A stretch of 64,000 nt of DNA from Croceibacterium_B sp963811255 (lineage in GTDB: Bacteria > Pseudomonadota > Alphaproteobacteria > Sphingomonadales > Sphingomonadaceae). Shown here one piece after another: positions 1-8,845 of this stretch; positions within the stretch are counted from its first letter, which is position 1, and the number at the start of each line of letters is the position of its first letter. The translations under genes were made by a program, and so were the position numbers. Below the pieces are notes generated by a model. It was not told the DNA's origin. It saw nothing but the letters and a program-made list of their open reading frames with translations, and did not search any database. The stretch spans positions 124,001-188,000 of the forward strand of contig CAWEQI010000003.1 of the NCBI GenBank assembly GCA_963811255.1, in the 5' to 3' direction.

Positions 1-780
1 GCCGGCGCACCCAGTCGGCGATCACGTTCGGCTTGACATGCCACACCACGGCGTCGGTCTGCGCGCCGGCGGGGATCAGCGAGCGGACGACGAACCAGCC
101 GTTCTGTGCCCGGTTGCGCGCGTCATACAACGCCAGCGGGGCTTTGTCGGAGGTGACGGTCACCCGCGTCAGAGGGGTTTCCGGCGAGAGCGTTATCGAA
201 TGGCCGCCCGAAGCCAATGGTTGCGGATCGCCGGAACCGTCCTTGGCCATCGGACCGTTGGCATCGCGTGGGAACAGGCCTGGCGCCCCGTCGAGATAGA
301 AGGTCTTGCCGAAATAGGCGGTCGGCAGGAAGTCGAGATTGAACCCGGCCTTGCCGGCAAGACTCGCAGGAAGTGGCTTGTCGAGATCGACCGCGATGCG
401 GAAGCCGGCGCCTTCGGGAGTGACCCTGATCCGATAATTCAGCCCCTGATCCTTATAGGCCGCCCGCACCACTATCCGATCGGGATGGCTGGCGACCGAT
501 CTGCCGATGAAGCCGGGAACCGTATCCCACTGCTCGGGCGTGGGGTTCAATCGCAGATCGCCGTCCGCGGCAATCCGCTCACCATGCAGGATTATCTGGA
601 TGCCGCCGTTCTTTTCATCGAAGAAGATCGGGCTCCACCGGTTCTGGTCGACGACCACGCTGACGCCGCGCCCTTCGAGAGTCTGCTCGGGCGAAATCGT
701 CAGGGCCTGCCCAGGCGCCGCGTGCGCCCCGCTGAGCGGGCACGCCATCATCGCCAACACGATCGGTATCCGCCAGCGCA
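1..780 (-). CDS. secreted glycoside hydrolase-like protein, N-terminal part (cut by window edge)
   Basis: An open frame of 260 codons runs leftward from an ATG at 780 to the window edge without a stop. The purine-rich stretch GGGAGGACAGG sits directly before the ATG and acts as the ribosome binding site. Residues 1-22 look like a cleavable signal peptide (MRWR, then a hydrophobic run, ending in AHA-AP). The rest is beta-rich and reads like the N-terminal sandwich of a secreted polysaccharide-degrading enzyme; phrases such as FYLDGAPGLFPR and NGWFVVRSLIPAG remind me of GH9-type proteins of Caulobacterales and Sphingomonadales, but no catalytic motif lies in the window. A LacI-type operator sits 20 bp upstream of the start. 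It is part of the sugar locus that continues to 13.7 kb. I am sure it is a secreted-protein gene; the family call is tentative. Confidence 0.75.
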
Positions 781-799
781 TCCTGTCCTCCCTTGTATT

Positions 800-813
800 T
801 GGTAGCGCTATCA
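800..813. promoter_or_regulatory. LacI-family operator, copy 1
   Basis: The 14-bp near-palindrome TGGTAGCGCTATCA lies between the divergent glycosidase-like gene (start 780, minus) and esterase gene (start 875, plus). Exactly the same 14 bp occurs twice at 8660-8698 before the TonB receptor and sapC. A central CGCT-type palindrome of this size is typical of LacI-family sugar repressors in alphaproteobacteria. No LacI gene is present in this window, so the regulator must lie elsewhere, possibly just left of the window. Confidence 0.75.
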
Positions 814-874
814 TTCACGATTGCGATGACACTTGCAATGGTCGGAGCCATGCTGCCCCGGTGGAGCGAACGCG

Positions 875-1948
875 ATGATTGAATTGACCCGGCGCGAACT
901 GGCGCTACGTGGTTTTTGGGTGGGCGCGACGGCCCTGCTCGCCAGTGCAGCGCCCGCCCTTGCGGCACCAGTCGCTTCGGCCAAGTCCGACGATAGCCTG
1001 CTCGCCAGCGTCAATCCCGAATTGCGCAAGTATGCGCGGCCGATGCTCGCCTGGCGCAAGGGACCGCCGCTGTCGGAGACCTACAAGGCCATCCGCAAGC
1101 AGGCCGAGGCCTCGCTCCCGCAGCCGCTGCCCGGCATACCGGTTTCCATCCGCAAGATTCCGGTTTCCCCGGGCCTGCCGGCGGTGACGATCTACGTCAT
1201 CAACGCGGGTGGGAGTAATCGCCCGGCAATCCTGCACACGCATGGAGGCGGGTTCGTGCTCGGCAGCGCCCGGTCCGAGGTTCCCGCAAAGCAGCGGATG
1301 GCCAAGGAGCTCGATTGCGTCATCGTCACGGTCGAATATGCGCTCGCCCCCGAAGCGACCTACACCGTCTCGGTCGAGCAGAACTATGCCGCCTTGAAGT
1401 GGCTCCACGACAATGCGGCAAGCCTTGGGGTCGACCGCACGCGGATCGCGGTGATGGGCGAGAGCGCCGGCGGCGGCCATGCAGCGCTGCTGGCGATCGC
1501 CGCGCGGGATCGGGGAGAGGTTCCGCTTGCCTTCCAATGCCTCATCTACCCGATGCTGGACGATCGCACCGGCAGCAGCCGGATGCCGAACCCGCCGATC
1601 GGGGAACTTGCCTGGGACGCGCCGGCGAACCGCTTTGGCTGGCGCTCCTTCCTCGGCCAGACCCCCGGAACCGCGCAGGTTCCCATCGCAGCGGTGCCGG
1701 CAAGAACCCGCAGTCTCGCTGGGCTGCCTCCGGCGTTCATCGGCGTGGGATCGATCGACTTGTTCGTGGACGAAGACATAGCCTATGCTCACAGGCTCAT
1801 CGATGCGGCCGTTGCCACCGAACTGCACATCGTGCCCGGCGCTTTCCATGGCTTCGACGGCGTTGCGGCGGACACTTCGATCGCCAAACAGTTCACGCTC
1901 GCCAAGATGAACGCGCTGCGGCGGGCGTTCGAGCCGTCGACGGCCTGA
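875..1948 (+). CDS. alpha/beta hydrolase (hormone-sensitive-lipase-type esterase), Tat-exported
   Basis: This is a serine carboxylesterase of the alpha/beta-hydrolase-3 (HSL-like) group. The oxyanion-hole motif HGGG is followed by the nucleophile elbow GESAGG, an acid in the DLFVDED region and the catalytic histidine in AFHGFDG near the C-terminus, all in family order; length about 357 aa is normal. I chose the ATG at 875 because it gives a twin-arginine-like leader (TRRELALRGF followed by a hydrophobic stretch and an APALAAP cleavage region) and has GGTGGAG upstream; an in-frame ATG at 833 would only add 14 poor residues. It is divergent from the glycosidase-like gene across the operator at 800-813. 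In this setting it may remove acyl groups from plant polysaccharide fragments, but the substrate is inferred. Confidence 0.88.
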   Translation: MIELTRRELALRGFWVGATALLASAAPALAAPVASAKSDDSLLASVNPELRKYARPMLAWRKGPPLSETYKAIRKQAEASLPQPLPGIPVSIRKIPVSPGLPAVTIYVINAGGSNRPAILHTHGGGFVLGSARSEVPAKQRMAKELDCVIVTVEYALAPEATYTVSVEQNYAALKWLHDNAASLGVDRTRIAVMGESAGGGHAALLAIAARDRGEVPLAFQCLIYPMLDDRTGSSRMPNPPIGELAWDAPANRFGWRSFLGQTPGTAQVPIAAVPARTRSLAGLPPAFIGVGSIDLFVDEDIAYAHRLIDAAVATELHIVPGAFHGFDGVAADTSIAKQFTLAKMNALRRAFEPSTA

Positions 1949-3883
1949 TCAGCCGATCGTTGAATAGGCTGCGTAGCGCATCGAGCTTTCGTTGACCGGT
2001 CGAAACACCGTACGGCGGCCGTCGATTTCAGTCTCGAAAGCCAGCGGTTGGTCCGCCATCGGGCGCAGTCGCGTGGTAATATCGCCGGGTAGCGATGCTG
2101 CCGCCAACGGCGGGGGCGCCTTGTCGAGGCGGGGGCCGTGCTCGGTCATCAGTTCGGCGGGAATGCGGCCCGCCGGCAGCTGTTGCGCGAGCACCACCGG
2201 ACCGAAGGTCAGTGCGGCCAAATCCGGCCGATCGGAAAGGGGTTCGGTCCTGAGCGCCATCGGCACGTCCAGCGTGACACGATCGTCTGCCGCCCACGCG
2301 CGCGTGAGTTCGAGATAGCTCCCCGGCGCAGCCGTGGTCGCAACGGGCTCACCGTTGATGCTCAGCCCGGCCCCGCTGGTCCAGCCCGGCACGCGCAAGC
2401 GCAAGGTCTAGGGATCGCCAGGGCTGGCCTCGATCACGAGGTCGGTCCGCGATTCGGCCGGGAAGCGGGTTTCCTGGCGCAGGCGAATTCCGCGCTCGGG
2501 CCAATCGAGCACCGAGGGGATGAACAGGTTGACATACAACGCGCCGCCGCCGTGCGCATAGATCATCGAGGCGAGCTTGGAGAAATCCTCCAGCGCCGTT
2601 CCGTTGCAGCACCAGAAGGTCGTATCCTCGGTGCCGTGCGTCTTCCACGCGCCGGGCGAGAGCGACAAAAAATAGCTGGTGTGGCCGGTTTCGGGCTGAA
2701 TCATGCCGAGGCGATGGTTGAGCAGGTTGCGCTCGTAATAGTCGATCACCGCGACATTCGGCCGCCAGGCGAACATATGCGTGCCGAGCTTCATCATGTT
2801 GTACGAGCAACAGCATTCCTGGTGGTCGCCGCCTTGCACCCACTCGAGCCCGAGATGGTCGGGTTCGGTCAGCCAGTGTTCCTTGTTGCTCGACCCGCCG
2901 GTCGCATAGGTCCGCGCCTCGGTGACGGTCTCCCAGAAGAAATCGGCAACATCGCGAAAGCGGGGGTCGCCGGTCGTCTCGAACCGGGTTGCGGCGCCGA
3001 TCACCTGCGGCACATGGGTGTTCATGTGCAGCCTGCGCAGCTCGTCCTTGCGGTTGGCGAGCGGCTCGAACACGCGCTTCTTGGTGAAGCGGTCGCCGGT
3101 CGCCAGCCAGCGCGGCTCCTTGGTGACGGCCGCCAGCCGGTAGAGCACTTCGTTCATTCCGCCGAACTCGACTTCCAGGATCCGTTGCATCGCCAGTTCG
3201 TCGCGCGCGGCGGTCCAGCCATCGACCCAGTTCGCCATGCCGGTAAGCACGTCGAGCGCCCGCGCGTTGCCGGCAAGTTCATGCATGTCGAGCAGCCCGG
3301 CCATGATCTTGTGGATCGTGTAAAACGGCGCCCAAACGGGTTTTCCTGCCGCCAGCCGCTCGAAGAACTCGGTCGGGAAGGCGCTGAGATAACCGCCGTC
3401 GGCGAGCTTGGCCTGGCACTGCGCCAACCCGGCGACCATGGCATCGCCGCGCGCCTTGAGCTCGGTGTCGCCGGTCGCCGCGAAGGCGATCGCCACGCCT
3501 GACATGTAGTGCCCGGCGAAGTGCCCCCTCAGTTCGCACGTCGGATCCTCCCATCCGCCAAGCGGCTCGGCCTTGCTCGCCAGGCCGGCGTTGAGCCGAA
3601 ACGTGTGCAGCAGGCGGTCGACCGAGAGGCGCTTCATATAGCCGATGTTCCAGCGCTGGGCGTCGAGAAACGAGCCGTCGAGCAAACGCACATCGTTCAG
3701 GGGAAAGAAGCCGACCCTTTGCCGCACCGGGCGCAGTTTGGGTGGAGCAAGCAACGCGAACACCGGGGGCGACGGTACGTCGAACGGATCGGCGCGGAGG
3801 CGGGTGGCCCCCAGCGCAAACGGCGATGCCGCGAGCCACAGCGCAACCCGTCGCCTGTGAACCGGCTTCGTCAACAGCTTCAT
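1949..3883 (-). pseudogene. GH127 beta-L-arabinofuranosidase-like (DUF1680) gene interrupted by an in-frame amber codon
   Basis: Two segments in the same reading frame, 3883-2411 (491 codons) and 2407-1949, together form a 645-codon GH127/DUF1680 protein, the normal family size. The N-terminus has a Tat-like leader (HRRRVALWLAASP). The catalytic region around EECC-type chemistry is visible as QECCCSYNMMKLG and FWCCNGTALEDFSK, giving the cysteine cluster characteristic of the family. The only break is a TAG at 2408-2410, in the context DP-stop-TLRLRVPGW, where homologues carry an aromatic residue; a single TGG to TAG change explains it. There is no frameshift and coding character continues after the stop. 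It may be a recent pseudogene, a sequencing error or a readthrough site. It ends next to the esterase, convergently. Confidence 0.85.
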
Positions 3884-3909
3884 GGCGATCCTCCGCTGGC
3901 GAACAGGGC

Positions 3910-5454
3910 TCAGACCGGCTGCATGCCGTGCTCGCCAATCTTGCGGAGGAGATCGCGGTGGCGCGGCAATCCGGTCCGCAACCGCTCCGTTTGGACGGCG
4001 TTTTCGCGCATCGCGCGCTCGGCCGCGATGGCTTCGGCGGATAGGGCGCCCGGGTCCACTTGGGTGCGGAAACCCATTCCGTAGAGCACGTATTGATAGC
4101 TTGCCGCGGGGAAGACCTCTTCCACCCGGTCGAATTCGTCATGGAACCACGGCGCCTGATAGCTCCACAGCAGGAGCAACTCCTTGAGGCGCTCGGGAAT
4201 GGTCTCGGGCAACACATTGTCGCGCCAGAAGGCGCTGTCGGTCCGTTGCGTCAGCACGTAGTGCAGCTTGAGGAAATCGATGATCCGCCCCCAGCGATAA
4301 TCGGTGGTGGCGTTGAACCGTTTGGCGACGACGTGCATCACCTCGCGGCAGGCCGGCATCTGCTCGGCGATGAGCTTGGCCGACAACTCGACCAGCACGA
4401 TCGCCGACGCCTCGAGAGGCTCGAGAAATCCTGCGGCGAGGCCGACCGCCACGCAATTGCGCTTCCAGAAGGTCTCGCGGTGGCCCGAGCGGATCGGAAT
4501 CTTGCGCATCGGCAGGTCGGCGCCCGCCCCCGCGAGATAGGCGCGCAGCTCGTGCTCGGCCGCTTCGTCGGAGATGTGGCTGCTCGAATAGACATAGCCG
4601 ATGCCGCGCCGGCTGGGCAGGCCGATGTCCCAAATCCATCCGGCCGATTGCGCCGTGGAGATCGTGTGCGAGGCGATCGGGCTATTCTCGTGCTCGTAAG
4701 GCACCTGGATCGCCAGCGCAGTGTCGCAGAGCAGCACGTCGCTGCAATCGCGGAACGGCACGCCCAGCGCCTCGCCGATCAGCAGCGCCTTGAACCCGGT
4801 GCAATCGACGAACAGGTCGCCCTCGATTTCGCCGGCCTGTTCGGTGTCGAGGGCGCGAATGTCGCCATCCTCGGCCAGCTCGACGCGCCTGACGTCGGCA
4901 AGGACATGGCGCACGTCCAGTTTTTCGGTGCAATGGCGCTGCAGGAACGGCGCGAACTTTGCCGCGTCGAGGTGATAGGCATAATTGACCAGCGCTTCGA
5001 ACTCGGGAGTGGCGATGGTCTTCGGCGCAAGCCCGTCGTCGCAGATCCGGCCTTGCGGACACACCGCGTCGCAGAAGCTGGTACCGTTCCCGGCGCCCAG
5101 CCAGTGGGGGACGAGGTTGAGGCGCGAAAATCCCTGCGGGAGCGTGAGCGGGTGATAATAGGCGTCGTCGTCGGCGCCGGTGGTCCAGCGGGCGAACTTG
5201 GCGCCCTGCTTGAAGGCCGCTCCGCACTCGCGGAAGAACTCGGTCTCCGACACGCCGATCTTCGAAAGGGTCGAGCGCAGCGTCGGCCAGGTTCCCTCAC
5301 CCACACCGATGATCGGAGTGTTCGGCGATTCGACGAGGGTGACCGAGAACCCTCCGGCCATGCGGCCCTTATGCTTGGCGGCGATGATCGCCGCGGTCAG
5401 CCAGCCCGCGGTTCCTCCGCCGACGATGACAATTTTCCGGATCGGGCGCGCCAT
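3910..5454 (-). CDS. flavin-dependent tryptophan halogenase-family protein
   Basis: The protein (about 514 aa) belongs to the PrnA/RebH-like flavin-dependent halogenase family. The FAD-binding motif GGGTAGW is at residues 12-18, the catalytic lysine region reads AAFKQGAKF, and the second family motif appears as GWIWDIGLP. I take the ATG at 5454 (MARPIRKIVIVGG) rather than one six codons upstream. It is downstream of and co-directional with the TonB receptor, separated by a strong hairpin, and precedes the GH127 gene. Family members encoded in such TonB-receptor sugar loci (for example the Brevundimonas enzyme BrvH) act on indole in vitro, but their physiological substrate is not established; SapC and cupin genes just across the promoter are the usual companions. 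Confidence 0.92.
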   Translation of the reverse strand: MARPIRKIVIVGGGTAGWLTAAIIAAKHKGRMAGGFSVTLVESPNTPIIGVGEGTWPTLRSTLSKIGVSETEFFRECGAAFKQGAKFARWTTGADDDAYYHPLTLPQGFSRLNLVPHWLGAGNGTSFCDAVCPQGRICDDGLAPKTIATPEFEALVNYAYHLDAAKFAPFLQRHCTEKLDVRHVLADVRRVELAEDGDIRALDTEQAGEIEGDLFVDCTGFKALLIGEALGVPFRDCSDVLLCDTALAIQVPYEHENSPIASHTISTAQSAGWIWDIGLPSRRGIGYVYSSSHISDEAAEHELRAYLAGAGADLPMRKIPIRSGHRETFWKRNCVAVGLAAGFLEPLEASAIVLVELSAKLIAEQMPACREVMHVVAKRFNATTDYRWGRIIDFLKLHYVLTQRTDSAFWRDNVLPETIPERLKELLLLWSYQAPWFHDEFDRVEEVFPAASYQYVLYGMGFRTQVDPGALSAEAIAAERAMRENAVQTERLRTGLPRHRDLLRKIGEHGMQPV

Positions 5455-5474
5455 ATGATCGGCTTGAAGCAACG

Positions 5475-5506
5475 ACCGGGGATGTCAATGGACTGACATC
5501 CCCGGT
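5475..5506 (-). promoter_or_regulatory. intercistronic hairpin between TonB receptor and halogenase
   Basis: A perfect 13-bp inverted repeat (ACCGGGGATGTCA / TGACATCCCCGGT) with a 6-nt loop lies 12 nt after the receptor stop codon and about 20 nt before the halogenase start. There is no U-tract after it on the minus strand, so it is unlikely to be a full terminator. Such structures usually protect the upstream mRNA or lower expression of downstream genes, which fits abundant receptor and less abundant enzyme. Confidence 0.7.
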
Positions 5507-5517
5507 CCGGGAGAAGT

Positions 5518-8499
5518 CTAGTATTTGAACCGAATGCCCGCTTCGTAGCGGCGGCCGTAGTTATAGATATCCAGCGGCTGATCGCTGAAGCGACCGTGGG
5601 TGCTGTAGTTCGAATTGTTGAGGTTGGTCACTGAAGCGTACACGGTGAATTGCCGCGTAATGTCGTAGCTGGCCTGCGCGTCAATCTGAAGCTGCTTGTC
5701 GACATAGACCGGTTCGGCGCCGAAGGTGCCGCCCTGGGCCTGCCCAAGGCCGAGCAGATACGAATCGCGCCAGTTTGCCGCGACCCGGAACTGGAGCCCG
5801 TTTTTGTCATAGAAGCCGATTAGGTTCGCCGAGTTCGCAAGGCCGGTGATCGCAAATGCGCTCCCGGAGATGTCGTCTGTCGGGAACTTGCGATTGGTGT
5901 TCACCAGCGTGGCGTTTGCCTGGAAACCGAAACCCGTGTTTCCGATCACCCATTGCCATGCAAGCTCGAGACCACGAACGTCGGCGTCGGGCCCGTTCAC
6001 TTGTCCGTTAATGTTGAAAACCGCAGTTTGCCCCGTGAACGGATCGATTACCCCGGAAAAGCTTTCCTGGTGCACGCCGCCAACGATGAAGTTGGTGATG
6101 TGCTTGTAGAAGCCGTCGATCGAGACATAGGAGTTGGGCGCGTAAAACCACTCCACGGCAGCATCGAAATTATCCGCCAGATAAGGTTTCAACGTCGGAT
6201 TTCCGCCCGATCCATTCAAAGAGCCCCTGCGCAGCGACGCGAACGAGACAGTCGGCTTGAGCGCCCCCAGCTGCGGGCGTGTCAAGGTTCGCGATGCATC
6301 CAGGCGGATATCCAAGGTCCTCGTCAGTTCGAGCTTCATGTCCATGCTCGGCAGCAGATAGGTATAGAAGGACTTATCCGTGATCGGCTCCGGGTCCGAG
6401 AAGACGGTATTGAGCACCGTCGGGTCGCCCGTATTGATGGTCAGGCCGGTGAGCGCCCGCCCGATCGCCGAGACGGTCAGGTGGGTGCTCTCATCGCGAA
6501 GGCCTGCGCTGAAATGGAACGGCATGCCGGCGATGTCGGTAACGAAATTGGCCTTCAGGAAGAACGATAGCGTCTTTTCCTCGACGTTTAGCACGCTGCC
6601 CTGATCGAATCCCGGAGCGGTGTTGTGACCGGCAGCCTCTAGCGCATTGTAGATCGCGTAGGGGCTGTAAACGAGAAGCCCCGGCGCGAGTGCGTTGTTG
6701 TTGTAGCCCGGAATGAAGCCCGAGGTACTGATGCTGCCGGTGAACGCCGACGCCGGCAGCGGCCACAGGCCGGTGGTTCGGCCCGAAGGCGGACCATAGC
6801 CGGTATAGCTGAAGAACACACCGTCGGCGAAGGTGTTGGTGCTTTCCTGGTGAAGCTTGTCGTCGATATACTGCCCGCCGAAGGTCAGCTTGAAATTGTC
6901 CGACTCCCATCGGCCAAGCAGTTTCGCCTGCTTCACGAGGTCGGTGTTGTACGGATCGATGCGCACGATCACATGCGAGCCCATCTGCGTCGTATCGAGA
7001 AACTGCCCGGTATTGCCCGCCGGGCCGACGTCGTGAACGACCGGCAGATTGTCGCTGCTTGGGCCGAGAATCTGAACCCCCGTGTTCGCGCCGAGAATGG
7101 TGTTGACGCATCCGCCGGAGCTGCAGAACGGACCACTAGGGTCGGGATTGTAGCCGCCGTAGCCGATGTCCATGCTGTCGCCATAGCCGCTTTTGCCAGG
7201 GTTCAGCTCGGCCCGCGCCAGCGAACCGTCGGCCTCGAAACTCAGGTTATCGGTGGCATTCCATTTGAGGTTCGCGCCGGCTTGGTTCCGCTCATTGACT
7301 GTCCTCGTGGCGTTCGCGTTGAAATCCATCGGCGTGCCGAACTGGTTGAAATCGACCACCGAACCGTTGGAGTCATATTTGACGTTGCGCAGGTCATCGC
7401 CGTTAAACCACGCCCCATAGCCGTAGTCGGTCGAGTGGATCGTTTCCTTTGAATAGTTGTCGTCGAGGGTCAGCAGAACGCTGTCGCTCGGCCGCCACTG
7501 CAGGGCGATCCGCCCATCTACGCGGCTATCTTTGGTGGTCTGCTGGTCGGCGCCGATCTGCTGCGGAAACCAGCCGAGCACGGTCTTGCGGTTGTTGGGA
7601 TCGGCCCAGGCGGCGCTGGTGGAGTCGCTTGTCGGAATGCATGTGCGATTGATCGGGCCGGTCTGGCAGGGCGCGAAGTGATTGCCAACCCAGCCCGGAA
7701 TGAACACGTGGTTGGTCCGGGTTTCTTCGCGGTCGTAGGCAACGTCCGCGAGAATTCCAAACTTACCGTCGGCGAAGGTGTCGCTGACCAGCAGGCCGCC
7801 CTTCGGCCCAATGTGCTTGTCGCGCGATTGAAGCGTGCCGCCGCCGAATGCCGCGAACCTGAATCCCGGATGATCGAACGGCTTCGGTAGCAGAATATTG
7901 ATCGTCGCACCGATCGCGCTGGTCGACAGCTCGACGTCCGGCGTTTTGAGAACGTTGACCTGACCAATGAAATCGGCGCCGACAGTCGTGAAGTCGACCG
8001 CGCGGCCCCCGGCGGCGGTGGACATGTGGCGGCCATCGACCAAAGTGTCGTTGAAGTCGCCGCCGAAGCCGCGGACAGTCACTCCGTTGGCGTCGCCGCG
8101 CGGGCCCGAGCGCTGAATGGTAACGCCGGGAATCCGCTGCATGGCGGACGCCACGTTGGGATCGGGGAACTTGCCGATGTCTTCGGCAGTGATGGCGTCC
8201 ACCACACCCACGGCATTGCGCTTGACGTTCAGGTCATGCTGTAACGATCCGCGGATGCCCGTGACGATGATAACGGGCTGACTGGCATCCGACTTGGCGC
8301 CAGCGGGATCCGACTTGGCGCCAGCGGGATCCGGCTTGGCGGCGGCAGGCGCCGGCGTGGCGCTGGCGGGCTTCGTGGTATCGCCCTGAGCCATTGCGGG
8401 CGTGGCCGCCGCCATCGCGAGGACGCTCGTGGCGGTGGCGGCAAGCCATTTGCGGTGAAGCAGCCGAACCGACGACGGATTCCGAGTTAAGACAGCCAT
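5518..8499 (-). CDS. TonB-dependent receptor, sugar-locus type
   Basis: This is an outer-membrane TonB-dependent transporter of about 993 aa. The signal peptide (LHRKWLAATATSVLAMAAATPAMAQ) is followed by a low-complexity linker, a plug domain (VVDAITAEDIGKFPDPNVASAM, RIPGVTIQRSGPRG, TVRGFGGDFNDTLVDG) and a long beta-barrel ending in the C-terminal aromatic signature GIRFKY. The ATG at 8499 is chosen for its GGGAGG ribosome site. The AEDIGKFPDPN plug motif is typical of the Caulobacter/Sphingomonas receptors for oligosaccharides. Two LacI-type operators lie 160-200 bp upstream. The linker holds a 21-bp tandem repeat. It presumably imports the oligosaccharide released by the neighbouring glycosidases; the substrate is inferred. 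Confidence 0.95.
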   Translation of the reverse strand: MAVLTRNPSSVRLLHRKWLAATATSVLAMAAATPAMAQGDTTKPASATPAPAAAKPDPAGAKSDPAGAKSDASQPVIIVTGIRGSLQHDLNVKRNAVGVVDAITAEDIGKFPDPNVASAMQRIPGVTIQRSGPRGDANGVTVRGFGGDFNDTLVDGRHMSTAAGGRAVDFTTVGADFIGQVNVLKTPDVELSTSAIGATINILLPKPFDHPGFRFAAFGGGTLQSRDKHIGPKGGLLVSDTFADGKFGILADVAYDREETRTNHVFIPGWVGNHFAPCQTGPINRTCIPTSDSTSAAWADPNNRKTVLGWFPQQIGADQQTTKDSRVDGRIALQWRPSDSVLLTLDDNYSKETIHSTDYGYGAWFNGDDLRNVKYDSNGSVVDFNQFGTPMDFNANATRTVNERNQAGANLKWNATDNLSFEADGSLARAELNPGKSGYGDSMDIGYGGYNPDPSGPFCSSGGCVNTILGANTGVQILGPSSDNLPVVHDVGPAGNTGQFLDTTQMGSHVIVRIDPYNTDLVKQAKLLGRWESDNFKLTFGGQYIDDKLHQESTNTFADGVFFSYTGYGPPSGRTTGLWPLPASAFTGSISTSGFIPGYNNNALAPGLLVYSPYAIYNALEAAGHNTAPGFDQGSVLNVEEKTLSFFLKANFVTDIAGMPFHFSAGLRDESTHLTVSAIGRALTGLTINTGDPTVLNTVFSDPEPITDKSFYTYLLPSMDMKLELTRTLDIRLDASRTLTRPQLGALKPTVSFASLRRGSLNGSGGNPTLKPYLADNFDAAVEWFYAPNSYVSIDGFYKHITNFIVGGVHQESFSGVIDPFTGQTAVFNINGQVNGPDADVRGLELAWQWVIGNTGFGFQANATLVNTNRKFPTDDISGSAFAITGLANSANLIGFYDKNGLQFRVAANWRDSYLLGLGQAQGGTFGAEPVYVDKQLQIDAQASYDITRQFTVYASVTNLNNSNYSTHGRFSDQPLDIYNYGRRYEAGIRFKY
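8287..8328 (-). repeat. 21-bp tandem repeat in the receptor linker
   Basis: Two identical 21-bp units (8287-8307 and 8308-8328), followed by a diverged third unit, encode repeated KSDPAGA heptapeptides in the proline/alanine-rich linker between signal peptide and plug. The in-frame unit length means copy number changes would only alter linker length. Confidence 0.85.
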
Positions 8500-8659
8500 C
8501 AAATCCTCCCTACCCAATCGACCGGCATCTTCCGGTCTGACTAAATGCCGCCGCCTCAGCGGTCATTGGATCTCTCCGGAGAGGAGAAGCCGCGTGCGAG
8601 GCTCGCACGCCGCTGCCCCAATTCCCTCTCCGCCGATTTACTACGACAAGAGTTGCAGG

Positions 8660-8698
8660 TGGTAGCGCTATCAATAACTCGGAATGGTAGCGCTATCA
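8660..8698. promoter_or_regulatory. LacI-family operators, copies 2 and 3 (tandem)
   Basis: TGGTAGCGCTATCA occurs at 8660-8673 and again at 8685-8698, a 25-bp centre-to-centre spacing (between two and two and a half helical turns). They sit in the 346-bp divergent region between the TonB receptor start (8499, minus) and sapC (8846, plus), so one repressor could control both transcripts. The sequence is identical to the copy at 800-813. The rest of this intergenic region holds no gene that I can recognise. Confidence 0.8.
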
Positions 8699-8845
8699 AC
8701 AGCAAATTTCTGGGCGGGAGAGTCCGCTACGGCGAAGCGGTTGGCGTAGGTCATTAGTTCGCGTAGTCTACGCTGCGTGAGTGAGCTTTAGTGGGACAAG
8801 ATCGGTCTTGACCCACAGGCGGAGAGCGGGAGTCGGGAGGGAGCC

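Noticed and set aside
38..805. 255-codon plus-strand open frame at the left edge
   Set aside because: It is antisense to a minus-strand frame with a signal peptide and a good ribosome site; its own translation is arginine-rich and resembles no family.
2138..3502. 454-codon plus-strand frame over the GH127 gene
   Set aside because: Shadow of the minus-strand gene, caused by high GC; the minus strand carries clear GH127 motifs.
4060..5496. 478-codon plus-strand frame over the halogenase
   Set aside because: Antisense shadow of a well-supported halogenase gene.
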